Assembly: GCA_900539035.1 (NCBI GenBank)
Contig: UQAU01000002.1
Location: forward strand, 1-64,000
DNA length: 64,000 nucleotides
Direction of reading: 5' to 3'
DNA from: an uncultured Collinsella sp.
GTDB lineage: Bacteria > Actinomycetota > Coriobacteriia > Coriobacteriales > Coriobacteriaceae
Part shown: piece by piece, positions 48,093-56,843 of the stretch
Layout of the letters: the number at the start of each line of letters is the position of its first letter
Position numbering within the stretch: position 1 is the first letter of the stretch
Position numbers and translations under genes: made by a program
The notes under the pieces: model-generated
What the model saw: the letters and a program-made list of their open reading frames with translations, nothing else
The model's database searches: none
What the model was told of the DNA's origin: nothing

Positions 48093-48722
48093 TTAGTGCT
48101 TGCCGTTGGCGGAAGCGGCGCCGTTTACGTGATCACGGGCGTAGATTACGCCGTGGACGATGGCCAGACCGGCGGCATCTGCGGCGCGGGCGCAGGTGTC
48201 CTGGAAATCCTCGGCTTCGCGGGCGCGCAGCTGCTTAAGAACGTAGTCGGCGACGGCCATCTTGCCGGGAGGGTTGCCGATGCCGGTGCGGATACGGCTA
48301 AAGTCGCGGCTGCCCATCTTGTCGATGATGGAACGCAGGCCGTTGTGACCGGCATGGCCTCCGCCCACCTTAACACGCACGTCGCCGGCGGGAATATCGA
48401 GCTCGTCGTGGATGACGAGCAGCTCCTCGGCCTTGATCTTGTACTCGCGGCAGAGCTTGGAGATGGGCCCGCCCGAGGTGTTCATGTACGACTGCGGCTT
48501 GACCAGTACAATCTGGCGCTTGCCGTTCTCTTCCTCGGCATCGTTGATGTTGATGAGCGCGACCTCGGCGCCTGCTTGGTTTTTCCAGTACGTGACGCCG
48601 GCCTGACGGGCCAGCTCGTCGATCGCCTTAAAACCGGCGTTGTGGCGGGTCTCGGCATACTCATCGCCAGGGTTGCCAAGTCCGGCAACCATGCGAATCT
48701 TAAGCGGCTGTGCAGCTGCCAT
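48093..48722 (-). CDS. pth: Peptidyl-tRNA hydrolase
   Basis: A 209-residue enzyme that frees tRNA from stalled peptidyl-tRNA. It shows VAGLGNPGDEYAETRHNAGF with the catalytic His and Asn, KPQSYMNTSG, and GGGHAGHNGLRSI. ATG 48722 follows GAAAGG; the longer frame to 48827 is not supported. Confidence 0.95.
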   Translation of the reverse strand: MAAAQPLKIRMVAGLGNPGDEYAETRHNAGFKAIDELARQAGVTYWKNQAGAEVALININDAEEENGKRQIVLVKPQSYMNTSGGPISKLCREYKIKAEELLVIHDELDIPAGDVRVKVGGGHAGHNGLRSIIDKMGSRDFSRIRTGIGNPPGKMAVADYVLKQLRAREAEDFQDTCARAADAAGLAIVHGVIYARDHVNGAASANGKH

Positions 48723-48836
48723 GTTCATCCTTTCGTTGATTTGTCGCCTGCTATGGTGAGCGACCCTGTTGCCGCTGTCAAATGGAGGGCAATTGAGGTT
48801 GTTTGGGGGCGTTTGGACGGCCGTCAAAATCCGAGG

Positions 48837-49040
48837 TGGACAGTTAGTTCAGATACGTATAAGTTCTGAGGACTCGAATTGCTCAATTCAATGCCGATAC
48901 GTTGTTTTGGAACTTTAGTTAGTCCATATGACGCTGTTTTGAAGTCTACCCCGCTTTCAAATAGGGCGAATGGTATAGAGATAGCTGCAAAACAGCCTAA
49001 TTCAATGTGTCTATTTATACGTATTTGAACTAACTGTCCA
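48837..49040. mobile_element. 204-bp MITE-like element, copy 1
   Basis: It starts TGGACAGTTAGTTCA and ends TGAACTAACTGTCCA; the terminal inverted repeats are 26 bases with one mismatch. The interior is AT-rich and encodes nothing evident. It lies 33 bases beyond the stop codon of the nuclease-like gene. A second element of the same length lies on the far side of that gene. Confidence 0.75.
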
Positions 49041-49073
49041 GCCCTGTTCGACGGCGCACGGGTGATTCGCCGT

Positions 49074-50201
49074 TTAGACCGGCGCAAGGCCGATTCCGGC
49101 CCGCAGAGCGTTGAGCCAAGCGGCCTGACGCTTGCGATAGCCCTTGATGCGATATCGGAATCGGACTCCTGCGAGTCGATGCATCGTTTGGGCGAAGGCT
49201 TCGAGTGCAACAAGGTCTTTCATTTGGTCGCGATTGATAACCAGGACGTGGATACCCATGGCTTTAAGGCCATTGTTGCGATTGCCATCGTGGATGCGGG
49301 CGTTTTGAAGCTCATGTCCAATTCCGTTGTATTCGTTGTCGACTCCGGCGGCCGGGCAATATAAGTCGCAGATGGCGTAGGGGATGCCCGAGGACATGTT
49401 GACCGCAAGGGTGTCGAAATCGACACGATAGTTGAGCAGCAGGCCTCCCATGGGCAAACTGCAACACCCGAATCCGCCAAAGCGCATGGGCGCGCCCAGG
49501 ACGGCGAACATCAATGATTCCGCTGGGGATGCGGATCCGGCCCGGGCGAGTTTGACAGCCGTACGAAACGAGGCGTAGGAACTACTTTTGGCAAACCGTG
49601 CGACTGCCTCGAGCTCTTCGATGGTTGTAGCGGGTTCGCATCTATAGTGTGCCTGTTCGTAGCGTGTTTCGGCTGGCTTTTCGGGTGTCGGTTGGTCGCC
49701 CTGGCAATCGAGGTCGTCCATCGCTTCGAAGCTGTTGGCCTTGGGCCACGTGTCGTCGTAGGCGATGGGGTAAGTTGCCTCGGGCGGAAGTGAGTAGGTT
49801 CCGAGCAGCTCCATAAGAAGCATCAAGGTTTTGGCGACTGATTCATTCTTGGAACAAAGCATGGCTGTCATGGCAGGAGACGTAGCGTAGATGTCGGCCT
49901 CGACGTGCATAATTGCACCTTCAGGAAGCGGAGCGGAGAGAATATGCTGAAGAAGTCGCTTGTCGGGGCGCCTGTTGTCTTCGTTTGAAACGAGAAGATC
50001 GAGTAGTTCGGAATCATCTTCATTCCAGGCGTCGAGTATCGAAAGTGCGCCAAAGTCTATCGCGTCATTGTTGGGAATGCAGCCAGCCAAGGCCTGTGCT
50101 TGCTGTTCGCTATCAACGGAGTCCCAGGGTAGGGCAGAGTACGCCCGTCGTGCGCGACGAATTGCGCGGAGGGCGGAGAAATGTGAAATCACGGTCGTCA
50201 T
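49074..50201 (-). CDS. Uncharacterised protein with a Vsr/DUF559-like PD-(D/E)XK nuclease domain
   Basis: A 375-residue protein. The N-terminal ~200 residues are unrecognised. The C-terminal part carries the pattern of actinobacterial Vsr/DUF559-type nuclease domains: ESLMFAVLGAPMRFGGFG, AICDLYCPAAGVDNEYNG (acidic D...EYNG site), H, then D-x-x-R and L-x-x-x-GIHVLVI. Nuclease activity is inferred from motif spacing only. The start is weakly supported by ACCTTATAG upstream. It sits alone between two 204-bp elements, with no methylase or antitoxin beside it. Confidence 0.6.
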   Translation of the reverse strand: MTTVISHFSALRAIRRARRAYSALPWDSVDSEQQAQALAGCIPNNDAIDFGALSILDAWNEDDSELLDLLVSNEDNRRPDKRLLQHILSAPLPEGAIMHVEADIYATSPAMTAMLCSKNESVAKTLMLLMELLGTYSLPPEATYPIAYDDTWPKANSFEAMDDLDCQGDQPTPEKPAETRYEQAHYRCEPATTIEELEAVARFAKSSSYASFRTAVKLARAGSASPAESLMFAVLGAPMRFGGFGCCSLPMGGLLLNYRVDFDTLAVNMSSGIPYAICDLYCPAAGVDNEYNGIGHELQNARIHDGNRNNGLKAMGIHVLVINRDQMKDLVALEAFAQTMHRLAGVRFRYRIKGYRKRQAAWLNALRAGIGLAPV

Positions 50202-50366
50202 AGCTATAAGGTACTAATCCGTTGGCGAAACGATATTGCCGTATCGTTCTTTTCGCTCAAAGGGGAGTCGCGCGCCGCGGGCGGTAGCGTGATCATGTGG
50301 AATTCCTTGAAAAAGTGGAGAATGGAGCGATGTGCTGGCCTTGGAGGCATCTACTGAGGTGGGTGT
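50202..50366. other. Intergenic gap upstream of the nuclease-like gene
   Basis: 165 bases without a gene. TTATAG-like -10 sequence for the minus-strand gene lies near 50210. Nothing else is recognised. Confidence 0.3.
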
Positions 50367-50570
50367 TGGGCAGTTAGTTCAGATTTGTATAAGGCGACCG
50401 GGGTGTATTGCCGTTGTTGAAGGAATCGGTGGGCAAAATGGGGCCAATGGCATGGTGAAGAGATCCATAGGCGGAGGGATCGAGCGGAATTATGCCGGCA
50501 AGAGGGCTTTCGACGTATTAAATGACCCAAACGAATGCCTAAATAAATACAAATCTGAACTAACTGTCCA
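50367..50570. mobile_element. 204-bp MITE-like element, copy 2
   Basis: It starts TGGGCAGTTAGTTCAGATT and ends AATCTGAACTAACTGTCCA; the terminal inverted repeats are about 24 bases with one mismatch. The ends match copy 1 (48837-49040), and the length is the same, but the interiors are largely different. Confidence 0.75.
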
Positions 50571-50591
50571 TAGCAGGTTGTCGAGGGGTAG

Positions 50592-50626
50592 AAAAAGGGT
50601 CGGAAGCGAGCTTCCGACCCTTTAAA
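50592..50626. terminator. Bidirectional terminator after prs
   Basis: AAAGGGTCGGAAGC / GCTTCCGACCCTTT with a minimal loop. On the minus strand TTTTTC follows, ending prs. Confidence 0.9.
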
Positions 50627-50656
50627 AACACCAAAGATGATGAGATGCACGCTGGA

Positions 50657-51643
50657 TTACAGCGCGAAGTCGCCGCCGACGAGCGTAGAGACGGGCTCCT
50701 CGTGGTAAACGGCGGAGATGGCCTGAGCGAACTCCTCGGCGACCGAGATGGTCTTGATCTTGCCGCCGACCTCGACGGGAATGGCGTCGGTGACGAGGCA
50801 CTCGACGATCGGGGCGTCGTTCAGACGCTCGATGGCCGGACCGGAGAAGATGCCGTGGGTGGCGCAGACGTAGATGTCGCCAGCGCCCATAGCCTTGAGC
50901 TCCTTGACGTTGGCGCACAGGGTGCCAGCGGTGTCGATCATGTCGTCGTTGATGATGCAGGTCTTGCCCTTGATGTCACCGATGATGCCCATGACCTCGG
51001 CGGCGTTGTGGCGCGGACGGCCCTTGTGGGCGATGGCCAGGTCGCAGCCGAGCATGTCGGACAGCTTCTTGGCGGCCTTGGCGCGGCCCACATCGGGGGA
51101 GACGACAACCAGGTTGTCGGTGTCGAAGTGCATGTCGTTGTAGTACTGGCCAAACAGCGGCAGTGCGGACAGGTGGTTAACCGGGATATCGAAGAAGCCC
51201 TGGATCTGGCCCTGGTGCAGGTCGAGGGTGATGATGCGGTTGACGCCGGCGCGCTCGAGCAGATTGGCGACGAGGCGGGCGGTGATGGGCTCACGCGGGC
51301 CGGCCTTGCGGTCCTGGCGGGCATAGCCGTAGTGGGTGATAACGGCGGTGATGGAGCGGGCGGATGCGCGCTTGGCAGCGTCGGTGGCGATGAGCAGCTC
51401 CATGAGCATGTCGTTGACGTTGCCGCCGGCCACGGACTGAATCAGGAAGACGTCGGCGCCGCGGACGGTCTCGTCGTAGCGGGCGTAAATCTCACCGTTG
51501 GCGAACTGCTTTAGCGTAAGGCCCGAAAGCTCGACCCCAAGGTACTCAGCAATCTTCTGAGCGAGGGGACGGTTGGAGGAACCGGAATACACGCGGATGG
51601 ACTTGCGCATATTCTCCGACTTCTCGGGATCATTAATCGGCAT
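50657..51643 (-). CDS. prs: Ribose-phosphate pyrophosphokinase
   Basis: A 328-residue PRPP synthase. Typical motifs: SGSSNRPLAQKIAEYLG, FANGEIYARYDETVRG, YGYARQDRKAGPREPI, TLDLHQGQIQGFF, and the PRPP loop NDDMIDTAGTL. It supplies PRPP to PurF and the pyrimidine, NAD, His and Trp routes. AAGGAGAAGGG precedes the start on the minus strand. Confidence 0.97.
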   Translation of the reverse strand: MPINDPEKSENMRKSIRVYSGSSNRPLAQKIAEYLGVELSGLTLKQFANGEIYARYDETVRGADVFLIQSVAGGNVNDMLMELLIATDAAKRASARSITAVITHYGYARQDRKAGPREPITARLVANLLERAGVNRIITLDLHQGQIQGFFDIPVNHLSALPLFGQYYNDMHFDTDNLVVVSPDVGRAKAAKKLSDMLGCDLAIAHKGRPRHNAAEVMGIIGDIKGKTCIINDDMIDTAGTLCANVKELKAMGAGDIYVCATHGIFSGPAIERLNDAPIVECLVTDAIPVEVGGKIKTISVAEEFAQAISAVYHEEPVSTLVGGDFAL

Positions 51644-51785
51644 TACCCTTCTCCTTTATATCGAATGCCATATAGATGCCTTGTTGCATTGTAACCGCGC
51701 GGCGGGGTTTATCGAGTCTTGATAACGTCTTTACCGTCAACGGACACGAACCGACCACTCATCCGGCCGCGCAGGTCACGATAGA

Positions 51786-51818
51786 AAAAGGAGCCGTTCC
51801 CAGGGAACAGCTCCTTTT
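51786..51818 (-). terminator. Terminator of glmU
   Basis: AAAAGGAGC, GTTCCC / GGGAAC, GCTCCTTTT hairpin; on the minus strand the T run continues as CTTTTTC. It separates glmU from prs. Confidence 0.85.
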
Positions 51819-51833
51819 GTGCTTGGTAAAACG

Positions 51834-53246
51834 TTATACCTCGTCGTCCTCGTGCAGACGGCGGCGATAGTCGGCGGCCCAGCCCTCAATATTTACCTGA
51901 CGGGCACGACCCAGGCCAAGTGCGTCGGCCGGGACCGGCTCGGTGATGACGGAGCCGGCGGCCACGAGCGCGCCGTCGCCGATCTGGGCGGGCGCGACCA
52001 TCATGGTGTCGGAACCGATGAAGGCATCCTTGCCGATGACGGTCTTGTGCTTGTGCACGCCATCGTAGTTGCAGGTGATGGAGCCAGCGCCTACGTTGAC
52101 GCCGGAGCCCATGGTGGTGTCGCCGATGTAGGACAGGTGCGGCACCTTGGAGCCCTCGCCGATCGTGGACTTCTTGATCTCCACGTGCGTGCCGGCCTTG
52201 GAGCCGTCGAGCATGTGGGTGCCCGGGCGCAGGTAGGCGCGCGGGCCGCAGTCGACGCCGTTCTCGATGACGGCCTCGATGGCGATGGTCTCATCGATGG
52301 TGCAGCCGCTGCCGACGGTGGTGTCGGTGAGGCGGCTGTTGGGGCCGAGCTGGCACTCCTCGCCCACGGTGACGTGGCCGATCAGGTGCGTCTGCGGCCA
52401 CACGACGGTGTCGCGGCCGATGGTGGCATCGGGGCCGATCCAGGCCTGCGTGGGATCGATGAACGTGACGCCCTCGGCCATCCAGTGCTCGTTGATGCGG
52501 TCGCGCGCGATAGCGGTGAGCTGCGCGAGCTGAATGCGGCTGTTGACGCCCAGGCCGTCGCGGTAGTCATCGCAGTGGAAGATGGAGACCGCCTGGCCGT
52601 GACCCTTGAGGATTTCGAGCATGTCGGGCAGGTAGTACTCGGACTGCGCGTTGTCGTTGCCGATCTCGTTAATGTGGGCGGCGAGCTGCGCGCCGTCAAA
52701 GGCGTAGCAGCCGGCGTTGCACTCCAGCAGCGTGGCGGCCTGCTCGGGCGTGCAGTCCTTCTGCTCGATGATGCGCTCGATCTGGCCGTCGGCGCCCAGC
52801 TTGATGCGGCCGTAGCCGAAGGGGTCGGGCGGGGTCATGGTCATGACGGTGCAGGCGAGCTCGCCGGTAACGACGGTCTGTGCGAACTTGGCGACGGTGT
52901 CGGCGGTGATGAGCGGCAGGTCACCGTTGAGCACGACGACCGGGCCTTGCGTGATGCCGCAGGCCTCGAGCGCGACCTTCACGGCGTGACCGGTGCCCAG
53001 GCGCTCGGTCTGCTCGACGCACTCGACCTTGGTGGCGCTGCTGGCGTAGGCGCCGTCGATGAGGGCGCGCATCTCGTCGGCGTGGCTGCCGATGACGACC
53101 ACGACGCGGCTGCAGCCGGCCTTGATGGTAGCGTCGACGATCCACTGGACCATGGGCTTGCCCAGGATCTTGTGCGAAACCTTGCAGTGGTTCGACTTCA
53201 TGCGGGTGCCCTCGCCGGCGGCGAGGATAATTGCGATTGCGTCCAT
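51834..53246 (-). CDS. glmU: Bifunctional UDP-N-acetylglucosamine pyrophosphorylase / glucosamine-1-phosphate acetyltransferase
   Basis: A 470-residue two-domain enzyme making UDP-GlcNAc for peptidoglycan. The uridyltransferase domain opens with IAIILAAGEGTRMKS and keeps GDLPLI. The left-handed beta-helix acetyltransferase domain shows hexapeptide repeats from about residue 255, GPRAYLRPGTHM, and GSITCNYDGVHKHKT. ATG 53246 follows AGGAGATCAC; the longer frame to 53456 is not supported. Confidence 0.96.
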   Translation of the reverse strand: MDAIAIILAAGEGTRMKSNHCKVSHKILGKPMVQWIVDATIKAGCSRVVVVIGSHADEMRALIDGAYASSATKVECVEQTERLGTGHAVKVALEACGITQGPVVVLNGDLPLITADTVAKFAQTVVTGELACTVMTMTPPDPFGYGRIKLGADGQIERIIEQKDCTPEQAATLLECNAGCYAFDGAQLAAHINEIGNDNAQSEYYLPDMLEILKGHGQAVSIFHCDDYRDGLGVNSRIQLAQLTAIARDRINEHWMAEGVTFIDPTQAWIGPDATIGRDTVVWPQTHLIGHVTVGEECQLGPNSRLTDTTVGSGCTIDETIAIEAVIENGVDCGPRAYLRPGTHMLDGSKAGTHVEIKKSTIGEGSKVPHLSYIGDTTMGSGVNVGAGSITCNYDGVHKHKTVIGKDAFIGSDTMMVAPAQIGDGALVAAGSVITEPVPADALGLGRARQVNIEGWAADYRRRLHEDDEV

Positions 53247-53439
53247 GTGATCTCCTGTTACGTTATAGAGACGTGTGTTTGGAAACGATACACGGCGCAA
53301 TATGATACCGCAGGCATATGTTGAGCGCGTAACGATTGACGCGTGAGGGCCGATGTCGGTGCCGCCGGCGTGACGTTTGTACTGCTTGCGTGCGGCGTTG
53401 GCGGTGCTGTGGAGCTGTCGTTTGAGCGAGGGGACGGGG

Positions 53440-54333
53440 GTGCCCGTGGACAACATACAAGAGGAGTTTGGCGGCGAGCCCGTCGCGGCGTTCTCGATGT
53501 CGCATCCGGCTGTGCCGGCACTCTATATAGTGCTGACGCTGGGGCTCACCATGTTCTCGATGCAGCCGGTGCTGATTGCGCTGTCACTTGCGGGCGGGCT
53601 GGCGTATGGATTTGCGACGCGTGGGGCTGCCCGCACGCTGGGCGCACTCCGCTGGCAGTTGCCGGTGATTTTGATTATCGCGCTGGTCAATCCGCTGTTT
53701 AGCGCCTCGGGCTCGACGGAGCTGTTCCGTATTGGCATGCGCGCGGTGTATCTGGAAAGCATGGTATACGGCCTGTGCATGGGCGGGCTGTTTGTGGCGA
53801 GCGTGCTGTGGTTTGAGGCCGCGGCGTCGATGCTCGAATACGACAAGGTGCTCGCGCTGCTGGGCAATGCCGCACCGGTGATTGCGCTCATGATCTCGAT
53901 GTGCATGAGGCTTATCCCGCAGTTTTTACGCCGCGGTCGTACGGTGCTGGCGGTGCAGGATGCGATTGATGTGCCGGGCCGCGCGCCCACCGATCCCGTG
54001 CGATCGCGCCTGCGGGCGTCGAGCGTGTTGATGGGCTGGGACATGGAAGATTCGCTGGAGCGCGCGGACGCGATGCGCTCGCGCGGGTGGGGTGCCGCGA
54101 CGCGTCGTACGACGTATGCGCGGTATCGACTGGGGCGCAGTGACGTTGCCGCGCTGGTCGGGCTCGCGCTGTTTGGTGCTGCCGCGGTGGCGGTGGCGTG
54201 GACCGCGACGACGCAGTATTCGTTTTATCCGCAGCTCTCGGTGCCGGCGCCGTGGCCGGGCTATGTCGTGTACGCTGCCTGGATGGTGCTGCCTTGCGCG
54301 TTGCGCGCGATTGATGAGAAGAGGTTTGGCTGA
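53440..54333 (+). CDS. ecfT: ECF transporter transmembrane component (EcfT)
   Basis: A 297-residue membrane protein with about five helices. It couples ATPases to a substrate-binding S subunit. Its coupling-helix signatures are MRLIPQFLRRGRTVLAVQDA and DSLERADAMRSRGWG. GTG 53440 is chosen because GAGGGG lies six bases upstream; GTG 53446 and ATG 53497 are alternatives. Its stop codon overlaps the start of the ATPase gene. Confidence 0.88.
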   Translation: MPVDNIQEEFGGEPVAAFSMSHPAVPALYIVLTLGLTMFSMQPVLIALSLAGGLAYGFATRGAARTLGALRWQLPVILIIALVNPLFSASGSTELFRIGMRAVYLESMVYGLCMGGLFVASVLWFEAAASMLEYDKVLALLGNAAPVIALMISMCMRLIPQFLRRGRTVLAVQDAIDVPGRAPTDPVRSRLRASSVLMGWDMEDSLERADAMRSRGWGAATRRTTYARYRLGRSDVAALVGLALFGAAAVAVAWTATTQYSFYPQLSVPAPWPGYVVYAAWMVLPCALRAIDEKRFG

Positions 54334-55976
54334 TGGCTCGGTTTGATAGGAGCTCGGCGGCGGGTGTGGCATATGGCTCGGCCGCGCCGGCGATTGAGGT
54401 GCGAGGCCTTAGTTTTGCCTATCCCGGGGTCAAGGCACCGGTGCTCGAGGGGCTTGATTGGCGTGTTTCCCAAGGTGCGTTTGCACTGCTTGTTGGCGGT
54501 ACCGGTTCGGGCAAGTCGACGCTGCTGTCGCTGCTCAAGCCCGAGATCGCTCCAGCGGGCGAGCGCACTGGCGAACTGCGCGTGCTGGGCGAGAACGTTG
54601 CCGACATGAACGTGCGGGCATCGGCAGAGCGCGTGGGTTATGTGTTTCAGGATCCCGAGAACCAGATTGTGTGCGAGACCGTGTGGCACGAGATGACGTT
54701 TGGCCTAGAGAATCTGGGTGTGTCGCGCGACGAGATGCGCCGCCGTGTTGCCGAGACCAGCTATTTCTTTGGTCTGGAGGACTGGCTTCATCGTGATACC
54801 GATACGCTTTCGGGTGGCCGCAAGCAGCTGCTGTCGCTTGCCGCCGTCCTGGCGCTGCGCCCGCGCGTGCTGCTGCTCGACGAGCCCACGTCTCAGCTCG
54901 ATCCCGTTGCTGAGAAGAATTTTCTGCACGCGCTGTTTCGTGTGAATCGCGAGCTGGGCTGCACGGTTGTTGTGGCGACGCATCAGCCGCGCCCAATGCT
55001 CGAATACGCGACGTGTGCGTACCGGATTGAGGACGGTCGCGTGCGCGAGGTGGCGGATATGGCTTCTTTGGGACGCCGAGAATCGCTGTTTTCCGATGAC
55101 ATGTTGGGGTGGGGTGCCATCCGATGTGCAAATAAAGGAGTATTCAGCAGGCGTGAGGACAATTTGGGCTCTCCAGAGCCGCCCGGGGACGTATCGAGCG
55201 CGAAAAAAAGTTCAGAATTGGACAAATCGTCAGAATTTGTGGCGCAAACGTCGCTCGAAAACGGCTCGGAAGCTTTCCCGCGCACGGATGGAAGCAGAAT
55301 ACTCCAAAAAATGCACGGCGGGTCGGCTACCACCTTGTCGGAAGGCTGGTTTCGCTACAATCGCGCGGGCGGTTGGGTGCTGCGTGGGCTCGACGTGGCG
55401 TTTTCGGCCGGTGCGGTGCATGCGACCGTGGGCGGCAACGGATGCGGTAAGTCGACGATGCTTTCAGTGCTGGCGAAGACCGCCAAGCTGCAGCGCGGCC
55501 GCATGGTGCGCGGAGCGGCCTCGGCGGCGCTGCTGCCTCAGAATCCCAAAGCATTGCTGGTTGCCGAGACGGTTCGCGATGAGCTGATGGAATGGGCCTC
55601 GACCTGCGGATATGACGAGAACTTGGCGCGGGAGCGTGCGGTGCAACTTGGACTGGACGGCCTGGAGACGCGCCACCCCTACGACCTCTCGGGCGGACAG
55701 CGCCAGCTGCTCGCACTGGCAAAGCTGCTGCTGATCGGCCCCGAGCTGCTGCTGCTTGACGAGCCCACGAAGGGCTTGGACCTGGAGAGCCGCCGCATCA
55801 TCGCCCGCGCCCTGCGTGACCATGCGAAGGCTGGCGGCACCGTCATCATGGCCACGCACGATCTGGATTTTGCCGAGCAGGTAGCCGACGACGTCGCCAT
55901 GATGTTTGACGGCGAGATTGCCTGCATGGAGCCCCCGGCCGACTTCTTTGCCGACAACGTGTTCTATAGGGCGTGA
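54333..55976 (+). CDS. ECF transporter ATPase, two NBDs fused (EcfA-EcfA')
   Basis: A 547-residue protein with two ABC ATPase domains in one chain. Domain 1: LLVGGTGSGKST, LSGGRKQLLSLAAVLAL, VLLLDEPTSQLDP. Domain 2: ATVGGNGCGKST, LSGGQRQLLALAKLLL, LLLLDEPTKGLD. The linker of about 90 residues is polar and locally AT-rich. Fusion replaces the usual separate EcfA1 and EcfA2. It starts at ATG 54333 in an overlap with ecfT, and the S component follows five bases later. Confidence 0.92.
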   Translation: MARFDRSSAAGVAYGSAAPAIEVRGLSFAYPGVKAPVLEGLDWRVSQGAFALLVGGTGSGKSTLLSLLKPEIAPAGERTGELRVLGENVADMNVRASAERVGYVFQDPENQIVCETVWHEMTFGLENLGVSRDEMRRRVAETSYFFGLEDWLHRDTDTLSGGRKQLLSLAAVLALRPRVLLLDEPTSQLDPVAEKNFLHALFRVNRELGCTVVVATHQPRPMLEYATCAYRIEDGRVREVADMASLGRRESLFSDDMLGWGAIRCANKGVFSRREDNLGSPEPPGDVSSAKKSSELDKSSEFVAQTSLENGSEAFPRTDGSRILQKMHGGSATTLSEGWFRYNRAGGWVLRGLDVAFSAGAVHATVGGNGCGKSTMLSVLAKTAKLQRGRMVRGAASAALLPQNPKALLVAETVRDELMEWASTCGYDENLARERAVQLGLDGLETRHPYDLSGGQRQLLALAKLLLIGPELLLLDEPTKGLDLESRRIIARALRDHAKAGGTVIMATHDLDFAEQVADDVAMMFDGEIACMEPPADFFADNVFYRA

Positions 55977-55980
55977 TGGG

Positions 55981-56694
55981 ATGACGGACTGTCGTTTCTC
56001 GCGCTTGCTTGCAAAACTGGAAATCCCGCTGCTGCTGGCGGTGCCAGCCGTGATGGCTGCGGCGTTGCTGTCGGGTGTTGAGCAGGCAGCGTTGGCCATG
56101 CTGGTTGTGGTGGCGCTGGTGCTCGCGCTGTTCTTTGCGGGTTACGAGGCATCTCGTCCGGGTTTGCGCCAGATTATGCCCACGTTGGTGCTGGCGGCGC
56201 TGGCGGCGGCGGGGCGCATCCTGTTTGGGCCCATTCCCGACTTTAAACCGGTGAGTGCCATCGCCATTATCGCGGGGGCGACGTTGGGTCGACGCAACGG
56301 CTTCATGGTCGGTGCGCTGGCAGCGCTGACCAGCAATTTCTTTTTTGGACAGGGCATGTGGACGCCATGGCAGATGTATGCCTGGGGTCTGGTTGGCTAT
56401 GTTGGCGGCGCGCTGGCGCATGCGGGCGCGTTCGACCGCGCCGACGGCACCGCGCGATTGCCGGCGCTACTGGCGTACGGCTTTGCGTCGGGCTTGCTCT
56501 ATGGCGTCGTGATCAACGCGTATGACATCATTGGTTTTGTGCAGCCGCTCACGTGGGCGGGAGCCGTGGCGCGTCTTGCCACGGCAGTGCCGTTCGATAT
56601 CACACACGGCCTCGCGACCTGCGTGTTCTTGGCCGCCTTGTACAAGCCCTGGTGCCGTCGCATTAACCGTGTCGTCGTGAAATACGGGCTGTAG
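55981..56694 (+). CDS. ECF transporter substrate-binding (S) component, substrate unknown
   Basis: A 237-residue membrane protein with about six helices. GRILFGPIPDFKPVSAIAIIAGATLG and TSNFFFGQGMWTPWQMYAWGL are characteristic of one ECF S-subunit group. Some relatives are proposed to take up cobalamin or precursors, but the substrate cannot be decided here and no riboswitch is visible upstream. ATG 55981 starts four bases after the ATPase stop codon. Together with EcfT and fused EcfAA' it completes a dedicated (group I) importer. Confidence 0.8.
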   Translation: MTDCRFSRLLAKLEIPLLLAVPAVMAAALLSGVEQAALAMLVVVALVLALFFAGYEASRPGLRQIMPTLVLAALAAAGRILFGPIPDFKPVSAIAIIAGATLGRRNGFMVGALAALTSNFFFGQGMWTPWQMYAWGLVGYVGGALAHAGAFDRADGTARLPALLAYGFASGLLYGVVINAYDIIGFVQPLTWAGAVARLATAVPFDITHGLATCVFLAALYKPWCRRINRVVVKYGL

Positions 56695-56718
56695 GGCATT
56701 TTGCGTTCCCTCACGAAC

Positions 56719-56781
56719 TTGCGGTGGAATAGTTCTTGTTTTTGGCTATTTGCTACCCAAACGGGAACTATTCCACCGCAA
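56719..56781. repeat. Perfect 17-bp palindrome between convergent genes
   Basis: TTGCGGTGGAATAGTTC (56719-56735) and its exact reverse complement GAACTATTCCACCGCAA (56765-56781) enclose a 29-base loop. It lies between the S-component gene and exonuclease III and may serve as a terminator. Confidence 0.85.
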
Positions 56782-56843
56782 CTTATAGGGGGGAGAGGGG
56801 TCACATGATCTGTTTTTCTCTGTCCCCCAGGAATTACTTGGGG

